Shown piece after piece: positions 16,442 through 24,078 of a stretch of 64,000 nucleotides of DNA; position 1 is the stretch's first letter; each line of letters opens with the position of its first letter. The translations under genes and the position numbers were made by a program. Source of the stretch: Fictibacillus barbaricus (GTDB lineage Bacteria > Bacillota > Bacilli > Bacillales > Fictibacillaceae); contig NZ_BMCE01000003.1 of NCBI RefSeq assembly GCF_014635025.1, positions 185,842 to 249,841 of the forward strand, written 5' to 3'. The notes beneath the pieces were generated by a model. The model saw only the letters and a program-made list of their open reading frames with translations. It was not told the DNA's origin and made no database searches.

Positions 16442-16468
16442 GTTTTCACACTTAAAGAGAAAGGGAAT
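16442..16468 (+). promoter_or_regulatory. Sigma-B-like promoter of the BrkB-family gene
   Basis: GTTTTC (16442-16447), 15-bp spacer, GGGAAT (16463-16468), 41 bases before the BrkB-family start. It lies back to back with the GlsB promoter. Confidence 0.5.
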
Positions 16469-16509
16469 GATAAAGGAAATATATAACCATGTAAAGGGTG
16501 AGAGGACCA

Positions 16510-17385
16510 TTGACTTTATGGCATATCATTAAAAATATGAAAGCAAGATCGTTTGGAATTGAATTTATGCACGGCTTTAAAAAAGGGGATGTAACAGGGC
16601 TGGCTGCGCAGCTCGCTTACTATTTTCTTTTATCATTATTTCCGTTTCTAATCTTCTTATTAACACTCGGTGCTTTCTTTATTGAACCGGCTGAAGCTCT
16701 TGACTTGCTGGAACATTTTGTCCCGGCTGAAGCAATGGATTCTGTAAGAGAAAACTTACTCGCAGTGCTAGAAGGGAGAAGCGGAGGTTTATTATCGATC
16801 GGAATTCTAGCTACGATTTGGTCTGCCTCTAACGCGATAAATGCTGTAATTAAAACATTAAATGAGGCGTATGGGGTTGAAGAATGCAGAAGTTTTATTA
16901 AGACGAGGCTATTGGCGATCTTCCTGACGTTCGGTGTTATTTTTTCTTTTATCATCGCATTAGTTTTTCCGGTGTTTGGCAAGATGATCGGAAACGCTGC
17001 TTTTTCTTATTTAGGCTTAAGTGATGAGTTTTTACAGATTTGGGGTGTGCTGCGCTGGCTGATAAGTTTCTTTATTATTGCGACGGTCGTGTCGGTGCTG
17101 TATTACATGGCTCCTTGTAAGAAATTAAAGTATAGTGAAATTTGGTATGGTTCCCTTGTTGCAACCTTTTTATGGCAGATCGTATCAGCTGGTTTTGCTT
17201 TTTATGTAGATCATTTTGGGAATTATTCAGCTACGTATGGAAGTATAGGAGCGATTATCGTACTCATGCTCTGGTTCTATCTGACTGGAATCGTTCTATT
17301 ATCTGGCGGAGTGCTGAATGCTACGTTTCATAAATATAAGATTGATTTTGCCAAGAAAAGGGGCTTGTTAAAAGCTGAATCCTAG
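16510..17385 (+). CDS. YihY/BrkB-family membrane protein
   Basis: About 291 residues and six membrane segments. Landmarks are GDVTGLAAQLAYYFLLSLFPFLIFL near the N-terminus, a long amphipathic loop (LLEHFVPAEAMDSVRENL), WSASNAINAVIKTLNEAYGV, and YMAPCKKLKYSEIWYGSLVAT. This is the YihY/BrkB family (YfkH in B. subtilis), function not settled. The TTG at 16510 is chosen over GTG 16498 because the AGAGGA site falls between them; this is uncertain by four codons. Confidence 0.87.
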   Translation: MTLWHIIKNMKARSFGIEFMHGFKKGDVTGLAAQLAYYFLLSLFPFLIFLLTLGAFFIEPAEALDLLEHFVPAEAMDSVRENLLAVLEGRSGGLLSIGILATIWSASNAINAVIKTLNEAYGVEECRSFIKTRLLAIFLTFGVIFSFIIALVFPVFGKMIGNAAFSYLGLSDEFLQIWGVLRWLISFFIIATVVSVLYYMAPCKKLKYSEIWYGSLVATFLWQIVSAGFAFYVDHFGNYSATYGSIGAIIVLMLWFYLTGIVLLSGGVLNATFHKYKIDFAKKRGLLKAES

Positions 17386-17427
17386 GAAAGACTAAAAGCA
17401 ACTTTTCGTTAAGGAGGTTTTATTGCC

Positions 17428-17529
17428 ATGGGAAAAAGCAACAAGCAGACCCACAACAATAAGAATAATAAAAATGAAAGTAAGCACAAAACAAGCAGCA
17501 GTGCTAACAAGAAAAATAACTTTCATTAA
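17428..17529 (+). CDS. Small Lys/Asn-rich peptide (33 aa)
   Basis: ATG 17428 follows AAGGAGG (17411-17417) by ten bases and encodes a 33-residue peptide MGKSNKQTHNNKNNKNESKH... made almost only of K, N, S and H. Its composition recalls the minor spore proteins and small basic proteins of Bacillaceae, but I do not recognise a family. A terminator follows 15 bases after the stop, which supports a real gene. The long minus-strand frame across it is a shadow. Confidence 0.6.
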   Translation: MGKSNKQTHNNKNNKNESKHKTSSSANKKNNFH

Positions 17530-17544
17530 TCGTAACGAATGGTT

Positions 17545-17576
17545 AAAAGCTGTCCAGAAATGGGCGGCTTTTTTTG
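17545..17576 (+). terminator. Terminator after the 33-aa gene
   Basis: AAAGCTGTCC/GGGCGGCTTT stem with G-U pairs, followed by a run of T. Confidence 0.65.
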
Positions 17577-17692
17577 CGTTTATATGGAAAAGGGACAAGT
17601 TTAAGACTTGTTTAACGAAATGTTTATGGCAAATTCCGACTTGTGTTATAATGTTTCTCGTTACTCTTGAACAGAAAGGGAGGGTGAAAAGT

Positions 17693-18289
17693 GTGGAAGA
17701 ACTTATTCTCTCATTTATTGAATTTTTAAAGCAATTTTCTTATTTTGGATTGATTATTGCACTGACATTTGAATTCGTCCCCGCAGAGCTTGTATTGCCT
17801 CTGGCCGGATTTTGGGTATATGAAGGAGATATGAATTATTGGCTTGCTGTATTGGCAGGGACAATTGGGGGAACGTTTGGCCCTTTAACGCTTTACGCAC
17901 TTGGCAGATATGGCGGGAGACCTTTTCTGATCAAATACGGAAAGTATGTTTTTATTAAAGAAAAAGAAATTGATGCAGCTGACCGCTTTTTTGATAAGTA
18001 TGGTGCTGGGGTGGCTTTCTTTGGACGATTTCTCCCAGGGGTACGAACAACCATCTCTGTTCCTTGCGGTATGGCTAAGATGAATGTTTGGGTCTTTTCG
18101 ATCTACACGTTTATTGCCATGTTTCCAATCACCGCTTTTTACATCTATCTTGGTAAACAGTTTGGTCCACAATGGAAGGATGTCGGAGCGAAGGCAGAAG
18201 AATATATGCTGCCTGTAGCTGGGATCATTGTTGTCGCAATTTTATTATTCTTTGTTGTAAAAAGAGCACGTAAAAAAGTGACAGCGTAA
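17693..18289 (+). CDS. DedA-family membrane protein
   Basis: A 198-residue protein from GTG 17693 (AAAGGGAGG is 9 bases upstream; a GTG at 17684 abuts that site). It has the DedA/SNARE-associated core: FEFVPAELVLPLAGF with the membrane-embedded Glu, GGTFGPLTLYALGRYGGRPF, and the FFGRFLPGVRTTISVPCGMAKM motif carrying the essential Arg residues. DedA proteins move polyprenyl phosphate or phospholipids across the membrane; the exact substrate is unknown here. The open frame extends upstream to 17423 but that part is noncoding. Confidence 0.9.
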   Translation: MEELILSFIEFLKQFSYFGLIIALTFEFVPAELVLPLAGFWVYEGDMNYWLAVLAGTIGGTFGPLTLYALGRYGGRPFLIKYGKYVFIKEKEIDAADRFFDKYGAGVAFFGRFLPGVRTTISVPCGMAKMNVWVFSIYTFIAMFPITAFYIYLGKQFGPQWKDVGAKAEEYMLPVAGIIVVAILLFFVVKRARKKVTA

Positions 18290-18401
18290 AATGCTGGGAG
18301 AAAGTTTGTGTCTTTTACCTGTATCTCCTTAAGAGCTTTGCGTGATACACTTAATAAGGCACTTATGGGAATCTCATATATAAAGGCAGGAGAAAGGCAG
18401 T

Positions 18402-18848
18402 ATGAAAAAAGTTAGAATCATGTTTAGTATATTGGGTGCATTTCTTTTTATTTGCTATTTTGCACTCGTGGTTAAAGCCACGCTTTTCTCATTTAATGAA
18501 TATGTCTATGGAAAATCAGCCAATCTCGTTTTATTTGATAGCATTAAACAGATGTGGAGAAGCGATAACGATTGGCTTATTCTTAAGAACATCATCGGAA
18601 ACGTACTGCTTTTTATGCCTTTTGGATTATTGCTGCCTTTAATATTCCGAAAATTAAATTCTTGGCGGTTCATGTTTGTGGCCGGTTTTGGTACAAGCTT
18701 TCTTATCGAAGTTCTTCAATATGAATATTTCAAACGAATCTTTGATATTGATGACATTTTTTTAAACGGAATAGGCGCGATGACAGGGCTGTTTGTCTAT
18801 AAGTTTTTAGCCGTTTTGTTTCGTTTTTTCGAACGAGCATTTAAATAA
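18402..18848 (+). CDS. VanZ-family membrane protein
   Basis: A 148-residue protein with four membrane segments and the VanZ core NIIGNVLLFMPFGLLLPLIF and TSFLIEVLQYEYFKRIFDIDDIFLNGIGAMTG. VanZ itself gives low-level teicoplanin resistance; most chromosomal relatives have no known role. AGGAGAAAGG lies just before the ATG. Its terminator is shared with the converging ykuV gene. Confidence 0.87.
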   Translation: MKKVRIMFSILGAFLFICYFALVVKATLFSFNEYVYGKSANLVLFDSIKQMWRSDNDWLILKNIIGNVLLFMPFGLLLPLIFRKLNSWRFMFVAGFGTSFLIEVLQYEYFKRIFDIDDIFLNGIGAMTGLFVYKFLAVLFRFFERAFK

Positions 18849-18880
18849 AAAAAACCGGGCATCTGCCCGGTTTTTATTTT
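18849..18880. terminator. Bidirectional terminator between vanZ-like gene and ykuV
   Basis: AAACCGGGC/GCCCGGTTT perfect stem with ATCT loop; A-run on one side and T-run on the other, so it serves both strands. Confidence 0.85.
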
Positions 18881-19326
18881 GTTTCTTTTCCTAATACACG
18901 GTTAACACGCTTAGTCAGCATCTTCATTCCGTCTCCGCCAGCTTGATAGTGACGAAGCTTTCCTTCTGCATCAAAAACGTAGTAAGCCGGTACATATTCG
19001 TTTTCAAAAGCATCTGTCAAGGCGTGATCATTATCTACAAAAATGGGCTGTGTAATATCATGTTCTGCTGCTACCTCTTTAATTTGAGCGATATCCAGGT
19101 CTTTTTCTGAACGAGGCATGTGAACTGCGATCACGTTAAGCTCATCCTTGTAGTCATCACGAAATTGATTAATGTTTGGCATCGCTTCTTTACATAGTCC
19201 GCAGCTTACAGACCAAAAGTGAATAAGCGTCGGTTTATCACCAATAAGATCGCCTTTCGAAACCTCTCCATTAATCCACTCTGTAGCACCGCTAAGTTCA
19301 GGCATATCCGAACGTAGTCTCATCAT
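18874..19326 (-). CDS. ykuV: Thiol-disulfide oxidoreductase YkuV
   Basis: A 150-residue thioredoxin-fold protein with the redox motif W-S-V-S-C-G-L-C-K (CGLC), then PIFVDNDHALTDAFENEYVP and the cis-Pro loop VPAYYV. The sequence is close to B. subtilis YkuV, a cytosolic thiol-disulfide oxidoreductase. The start at the MMRLRSDMPEL methionine (19326) is chosen because AAGGAG lies upstream of it; the frame reaches 13 codons further without a ribosome site. There is no signal peptide, consistent with a cytosolic location. Confidence 0.9.
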   Translation of the reverse strand: MMRLRSDMPELSGATEWINGEVSKGDLIGDKPTLIHFWSVSCGLCKEAMPNINQFRDDYKDELNVIAVHMPRSEKDLDIAQIKEVAAEHDITQPIFVDNDHALTDAFENEYVPAYYVFDAEGKLRHYQAGGDGMKMLTKRVNRVLGKETK

Positions 19327-19448
19327 TTTAAATCTACTCCTTATTTTGAAAAATAATGTAAGCATTCTAATTCTAGTTTAAAGAATGATCATATAAAGTC
19401 AAAATTCCTGCTTTCATAATATGGAGTAAAAAGAAAAAAATTATTTTA

Positions 19449-20627
19449 TTACGCTGATTTGGATTTCAAGGCGGCTGATTGATTATTCTTCATAAACAGA
19501 ATGGGCAGGCAAAGAATAAATAACATGCCACAGATCGCAAAGACAAAAGCGCCACCCTCAAACCAGCTGATAAAACTTCCACCGATCAATGGTCCTGCCA
19601 TACTTCCAATACTAAAACTAATTCCGGCTAAGATGTTTCCCGCAGGGAGATGGTATTTCGGAAGCAGATCACTCATGTATGCAATACCCAATGAGAACAT
19701 TGAACCAACAAACATTCCAGATAAAAAGAAAAGGCTTAACAGGATCCAAAAAGAATGCATGGTCCAATATGTGGCTAAAAATGAGAAAAATCCAGAAACG
19801 AAAGAGAACACAAGAACAGGTTTGCGCCCCCATTTATCACTCAATATTCCTAAGGGCAGCTGAAAAACAAGGCTTCCTAGCACAAATGCCGGCAGGAGGA
19901 CGGCTACCCAATCAAGGCTTATACCGTTCCGAAGAGCAAATACAGGAAAAGAGCCATGTAAAGTAGCTTCTAAAAAGCCGTAGGCAAAAGGCGGCAATAA
20001 AGAGACCCATGCCAGTTTAAAAACATCCTTGTAACGGTCTATTGCTGTTATACCAGCAGCACGGGCTGATTCTGTCTCTGGTCTTTCGTTCCGGATCGTT
20101 GTCATAATGACAAAAGAAATGAAACAAAGACCAGCTGCTAGCCAGAACGGAAGGTTCATGTTAACTTCCACCAGTTTTGTCATGAGTGGTCCGATCCCAA
20201 AGCCTGCTCCAAAGGCTATTCCATAAAGAGAGATATTGCGTCCTCTCTTATTTTCAGGGCTGTTTGACGTAATCCATGTCTGCGTAGAAAAGTGCAGCAT
20301 ATGATCTCCAATGCCTATTAAGAGTCTTAACACAAACCAAAACCAAAAGACTTTCCAAATCGGAAACATAGCAAAACATAAGATTACGGCTAGAAGACCT
20401 GTTAAAATAAGCGGTTTATATCCAAATCTTCTAAGCGGCTTCTCGATAAAGGGAGAAGCAATGAGTATACCTATATAAAGTGCTGTTGCATGAAACCCGT
20501 TTAAAGAAGCGGACGTTCCATCTTGCTCAAAGATAACAGCTATCAAAGGAAGCAACATTCCTTGAGCGAAACCTGAGATAAAGACAATACTTACTAAAAC
20601 TGAGAATTTATACGTAGAAAGCTGCAT
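19449..20627 (-). CDS. MFS transporter
   Basis: A 392-residue protein with about twelve membrane segments, beginning MQLSTYKFSVLVSIVFISGFAQG. MFS landmarks are the loop 2-3 region EKPLRRFGYKP and the loop 8-9 repeat LGILSDKWGRKPVLVFSF. AAAAGGAGA lies ten bases before the ATG at 20627; an in-frame start eleven codons upstream lacks a site. It is likely a proton-driven efflux pump for small drugs or metabolites, but the substrate cannot be told. Confidence 0.87.
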   Translation of the reverse strand: MQLSTYKFSVLVSIVFISGFAQGMLLPLIAVIFEQDGTSASLNGFHATALYIGILIASPFIEKPLRRFGYKPLILTGLLAVILCFAMFPIWKVFWFWFVLRLLIGIGDHMLHFSTQTWITSNSPENKRGRNISLYGIAFGAGFGIGPLMTKLVEVNMNLPFWLAAGLCFISFVIMTTIRNERPETESARAAGITAIDRYKDVFKLAWVSLLPPFAYGFLEATLHGSFPVFALRNGISLDWVAVLLPAFVLGSLVFQLPLGILSDKWGRKPVLVFSFVSGFFSFLATYWTMHSFWILLSLFFLSGMFVGSMFSLGIAYMSDLLPKYHLPAGNILAGISFSIGSMAGPLIGGSFISWFEGGAFVFAICGMLFILCLPILFMKNNQSAALKSKSA

Positions 20628-20717
20628 GAGCGTCTCCTTTTCCAAACAAACTAAAACCATTGTACAACGGAAACTGTAAAAAGTTGAGTATAAAGTTCAA
20701 GTTAAGGAGGCGTGATT

Positions 20718-21101
20718 TTGGAATTTAAGATGAATGAAAAAGGTTTTGAAACAACCGTAGATTATGGGACTCTTCACATCAGCGGCAACGAGGAATATGG
20801 CTTTAGACCTTTTCAATTACTCGTTTCTTCCATAGCAGTATGCAGCGGAGGAGTCTTGCGAAAAGTATTAGAGCGTATGCGAATGAGCTTTGATGACATC
20901 ACGGTACAAGCAAAGGTAACAAGAGTGGAAGACGAACCGAATAGAATATCTGATATTCAGCTTCATTTTGTGATAAAGGGTAGTGAACTATCAGAAGACA
21001 AAATGGAAAAGGCATTAAAAGTCACAAGAAAAAATTGTTCGATGGTCCAGTCTGTTAAGGATAGTATTCACATTACAGAAAGCTTTGAAATTATAGTTTA
21101 A
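20718..21101 (+). CDS. OsmC-family peroxide/stress protein
   Basis: About 128 residues. TTG 20718 is chosen because AAGGAGG (20704-20710) is seven bases upstream; GTG 20712 would be too close. OsmC landmarks: GFRPFQLLVSSIAVCSGGVLRKVLE, with the catalytic Cys in AVCSGG, and a second cysteine in TRKNCSMVQSVKDSI. OsmC/Ohr proteins reduce organic peroxides with this Cys pair. The first glutamate/arginine pair of Ohr is not obvious, so OsmC or YhfA type is more likely than Ohr. Confidence 0.85.
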   Translation: MEFKMNEKGFETTVDYGTLHISGNEEYGFRPFQLLVSSIAVCSGGVLRKVLERMRMSFDDITVQAKVTRVEDEPNRISDIQLHFVIKGSELSEDKMEKALKVTRKNCSMVQSVKDSIHITESFEIIV

Positions 21102-21223
21102 TCATTGCCTTTGTTCGTCATGAGGATCGGGATTTTATTTTCCAACAAAAACCCAATGATTCAAGGAGTGTAAGGCGGATAAATTTTGCGCGATAGAAAA
21201 AAATAGGGGTAAAGGAGGATGTC

Positions 21224-22063
21224 ATGAAAAAGAGAATTTTTATTTTCATTTTTGTTATGCTTTTCATATTTACTAACACGGCATTTGCAGCCGAAAAAAC
21301 AAAGCAGAAACCAGAACAAAAACTGGCTGAAAAGACAGAAAAAACGGTTCAGAAAACAGACATTAAAGTCCCGAGTTCTGTTCTTAGCATATCAAAAGAG
21401 AACACATACCCGAACTCTGCACAAGATCTTCCATATTTGGAGCCAAGCAAGCTTGCCAAAGCTATGCTTAAAACATCTGATGTTCCAATTACCAATCCAG
21501 ATTTGATTCGACTTTTAAACGAGTCGAGTATAAATGCTTCTAAAGTTGCTTTTTGGTACCGAGCAAAAATTTACTTAGGCCAGTGGCCGCTTTCGTATCA
21601 GTCTACAGAAACAACGGTTAACTGGGAACATCAGCAAATTAATACAAACCGATTAGATAACAGAGGAGCAAAATCAGTTGCTAAGTTATCTTATAATCAG
21701 ACGGCCCATAAGAAAGTAACGGGCGGTCTTACAGCAGCAATTCCCAATAGTGAAGCTGTACAAAAAATGATGATCATATCTGCTGCAGAAAAGTCCAAGC
21801 TGCCTTTATCCTTTCAAACAGCTGTCGGTGCAGGAACAAAAAAACCGAACGTATATCACGTGTCTCCTAAACAAGTAGGATATTTACACAGTTATGTACC
21901 TGCTGTAAATGAAAGAGGGCGTGTAACATACGGAGAAGTCTATATCGTATTAAAAGGCGGAAAAAGAGAGATTGTTATCCAAAACGTAACGCAGCAAGGA
22001 ATAGGAGCTTGGATTCCTGTACAAGACCACGTTTCATTTAGTTTTCATACAAGCAATATGTAA
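21224..22063 (+). CDS. yfkD: YfkD-like secreted protein
   Basis: A 279-residue protein with signal peptide MKKRIFIFIFVMLFIFTNTAFA and a short Lys/Gln-rich linker. The mature domain (SVLSISKENTYPNSAQDLP ... AFWYRAKIYLGQWPL ... GIGAWIPVQDHVSF) matches B. subtilis YfkD, of unknown function, as I remember it. It lies in the same neighbourhood as yfkAB, as in B. subtilis. AAAGGAGG lies just before the ATG. No enzyme motif or membrane anchor after the signal peptide. Confidence 0.82.
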   Translation: MKKRIFIFIFVMLFIFTNTAFAAEKTKQKPEQKLAEKTEKTVQKTDIKVPSSVLSISKENTYPNSAQDLPYLEPSKLAKAMLKTSDVPITNPDLIRLLNESSINASKVAFWYRAKIYLGQWPLSYQSTETTVNWEHQQINTNRLDNRGAKSVAKLSYNQTAHKKVTGGLTAAIPNSEAVQKMMIISAAEKSKLPLSFQTAVGAGTKKPNVYHVSPKQVGYLHSYVPAVNERGRVTYGEVYIVLKGGKREIVIQNVTQQGIGAWIPVQDHVSFSFHTSNM

Positions 22064-22096
22064 AAAGGACAGCATCTTAAGAAGCTGTCCTTTTTC
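22062..22096. terminator. Bidirectional terminator between yfkD and the HxlR-type regulator
   Basis: Perfect 12-bp stem AAAAAGGACAGC/GCTGTCCTTTTT. Confidence 0.85.
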
Positions 22097-22097
22097 T

Positions 22098-22427
22098 TTA
22101 TTCGTGGTGTGAACAATGGTCTACCCACTGTTCACTCCAGTCTTGTATCGCATTGATGATTGTTTTTAAAGAATTTCCTTTATCCGTAAGTGAATACTCG
22201 ATTCGCACAGGTGTCTCCGGGTAAACGTTGCGTTTTACGATCCCCACAGACTCTAATTCCTTCATGCGTTCAGTAAGCATACGATCACTCATCTCAGGAA
22301 TCTGGGATTTGATATCTTTAAACCGCTTAGGGCCATCCATCAAAACGCGAATGATGAGTCCTGTCCACTTTTTACCAATTATATCCATGGCTACTTCGTA
22401 TTTCGGACACATAGTGCTGTAATCCAT
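22098..22427 (-). CDS. HxlR/MarR-DUF24 redox regulator, YodB/CatR-like
   Basis: A 109-residue winged-helix protein of the HxlR family: MCPKYEVAMDIIGKKWTGLI, LMDGPKRFKDIKSQI, MLTERMKELE and ETPVRIEYSLTDKG. Like YodB and CatR of B. subtilis, it has a conserved cysteine next to the N-terminus (C7) and one near the C-terminus (DHC), the pair that senses quinones and disulfide stress. The start at the third codon of the frame (22427) is preferred since AGGTGA abuts the first ATG. A promoter with an overlapping palindrome upstream suggests it represses itself. Confidence 0.87.
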   Translation of the reverse strand: MDYSTMCPKYEVAMDIIGKKWTGLIIRVLMDGPKRFKDIKSQIPEMSDRMLTERMKELESVGIVKRNVYPETPVRIEYSLTDKGNSLKTIINAIQDWSEQWVDHCSHHE

Positions 22428-22481
22428 AATCATTCACCTCTATGAAAACAATGCTAAAGCTACAGTTTATATTTGCCTTTT

Positions 22482-22510
22482 ATTATACGTTTTAAACTTA
22501 CTTTTGTAAA
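22482..22510 (-). promoter_or_regulatory. Sigma-A promoter of the HxlR-type gene with overlapping operator
   Basis: Minus strand TTTACA (22510-22505), 17-bp spacer, TATAAT (22487-22482). The palindrome TTAC-TTTT-GTAA at 22498-22509, inside a wider TAAACTTAC/GTAAAGTTTA dyad, covers the -35 box. TTAC-N-GTAA dyads are the binding sites of the YodB/CatR subgroup. Confidence 0.65.
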
Positions 22511-22530
22511 GTTTATAACTTTTTAATGCT

Positions 22531-23649
22531 TTAAAGCTTTGACTTATTATTTCTGAAATCTGTATCTCTGTAGTAAGAATGCTTCACAAGCACATTTGGT
22601 CCTAGACACTTTACTGCTGGACAATGGCAGCCAAGTTCTTTAGCAAGTTCCGAATCATTCCATCTTTCGTATGCATCAAGCAGACTTGTATCCTTAATGT
22701 TTCCAAGCGTTGGAGCGTCTCCGAAATCAGTCACGATAATATTGCCGTCAAAAATATTGATGTTTAATCTGGATCTTCCGTCTGGATCATTTCTAACCGT
22801 TACATTTTTTTCGGTTTGAAGTCGTTTAATCAATTTTAGATCTTCTGGATGATCGGAACATGCATAAAAAGGAAGGGTGCCAAAGAGCATCCACGTATTT
22901 TTGTCCCGGATATCTAGAAGACGGTGAATGCTTTCACGCATCTTATTCAGGCTGATCGTTTCAAGCGTGCTTGCAAAATCACTAGGATACATCGGGTGGA
23001 TCTCGTGACGCTGGCAGCCCATCTCAAGAACGTGCTTATGTATGTCCTCTAAGTAGGGAACTGTCTTTTTATTGAGCATCGTCTCAGCGGACACCATGAC
23101 ACCAGCCTCCGTTAAAGCTTGAGCGTTCTCAACAAGGCGTGAAAAATAAGCTTCTCTTTGTTCTGCTGAAGGTTTCTTTTCCATCATCGCAAACCCTGTC
23201 TCAGAGAACTCCTCCAGCGTTCCCCAGTTATGGGAAATGTGGAGCACGTCTAAGTATGGAATAATTTTTTCATAACGAGCTAAATCTAATGTTAAATTTG
23301 AGTTAATCTGTGTTCGTGCGCCTCGTTCTTTTGCATATTTCAATAGGGGGACAACATAATTGTTAACCGATTTTAAAGAAAGCATCGGTTCGCCGCCTGT
23401 TATGCTGAAAGCACGCAATTGAGGAATCTCGTCTAGTCTTTTTATAACCATTTCCAACGGAAGAGGTTCAGGATCCTTAGTTTGAAGTGTATAGCCGACT
23501 GCACAGTGAGCACAGCGCATATTACAAAGTGTCGTAGTTGTAATCTCTATGTTGGAAAGCTGCAGTTTTTGGTGCTCGCTCATATCTAAATAAGCTTCCC
23601 ACGGATCATTTTTGGGGGTTATCGCTTTTAAATCTGTGTTTAATACCAT
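22531..23649 (-). CDS. yfkAB: Radical SAM / CxCxxxxC protein YfkAB
   Basis: A 372-residue radical SAM protein. The [4Fe-4S] motif CNMRCAHC lies near residue 43 and ITGGEPMLS near residue 80; the C-terminus carries CHCPAVKC, the CxCxxxxC motif that names this family and probably binds an auxiliary cluster. In B. subtilis the gene is annotated as yfkA/yfkB. Its substrate is unknown; relatives modify peptides or act on sugars. AAGGAG precedes the ATG. It stands next to yfkD-type and regulator genes. Confidence 0.88.
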   Translation of the reverse strand: MVLNTDLKAITPKNDPWEAYLDMSEHQKLQLSNIEITTTTLCNMRCAHCAVGYTLQTKDPEPLPLEMVIKRLDEIPQLRAFSITGGEPMLSLKSVNNYVVPLLKYAKERGARTQINSNLTLDLARYEKIIPYLDVLHISHNWGTLEEFSETGFAMMEKKPSAEQREAYFSRLVENAQALTEAGVMVSAETMLNKKTVPYLEDIHKHVLEMGCQRHEIHPMYPSDFASTLETISLNKMRESIHRLLDIRDKNTWMLFGTLPFYACSDHPEDLKLIKRLQTEKNVTVRNDPDGRSRLNINIFDGNIIVTDFGDAPTLGNIKDTSLLDAYERWNDSELAKELGCHCPAVKCLGPNVLVKHSYYRDTDFRNNKSKL

Positions 23650-23782
23650 TAAATATTCTCCTTCATGACCAAAATGGACAATCTTATCTTAACTGAACAC
23701 ATCATAAAGAAAAAGGATAAACTTATGTTGGCAAATGCTTCTCACCTTGTTAAAGTAGAATGGATGGAAAGGAGAGATCAAC

Positions 23783-23974
23783 ATGGGTAACTCTATTCAG
23801 GATAAATCCTCTCAAAAAGAATATATTAAAAATCGTATTGATTTATTAGTTGATGTTTTAGATTCAATCGATGCTGAAACAGCTGGAATTGAAGAGATCG
23901 ACAGAATTATTGGAATGCTAGATGACTTAGAAGAGAAGTGCAAACAATTCCGTCATGATTGGGAAGAAAAATAA
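23783..23974 (+). CDS. SE1561-family small protein
   Basis: A 63-residue acidic helical protein (YIKNRIDLLVDVLDSIDAET ... IDRIIGMLDDLEEKCKQFR) that fits the SE1561 family of Staphylococcaceae and Bacillaceae, function unknown. GGAAAGGAGA lies about nine bases before the ATG and a terminator follows at once. Confidence 0.75.
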   Translation: MGNSIQDKSSQKEYIKNRIDLLVDVLDSIDAETAGIEEIDRIIGMLDDLEEKCKQFRHDWEEK

Positions 23975-23978
23975 GCTG

Positions 23979-24013
23979 AAATCCGTTTCTTTATTAAAGG
24001 AGCGGATTTTTTT
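23979..24013 (+). terminator. Terminator of the SE1561-family gene
   Basis: AAATCCG/CGGATTT stem with a 17-base loop and a T-run. Confidence 0.65.
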
Positions 24014-24033
24014 GTTATAATAGAGACATCAAA

Positions 24034-24051
24034 TTTGTTTACGCTTACAAT
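24034..24051 (-). promoter_or_regulatory. CcpA cre site upstream of fumarase
   Basis: On the minus strand ATTGTAAGCGTAAACAAA agrees with the B. subtilis cre consensus WWTGNAARCGNWWWCAWW at all 18 positions. It lies just after a TATAAT (24016-24021) and 28 bases before the ATG, a position for roadblock-type repression by CcpA when glucose is present. Confidence 0.75.
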
Positions 24052-24078
24052 AGCAAGTAATAAAGGGGTAGTGGAGAG

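Noticed and set aside
17392..17598. Minus-strand 68-residue hydrophobic frame
   Set aside because: It lies opposite a 33-aa plus-strand gene with a perfect ribosome site and terminator, and has no ribosome site of its own.
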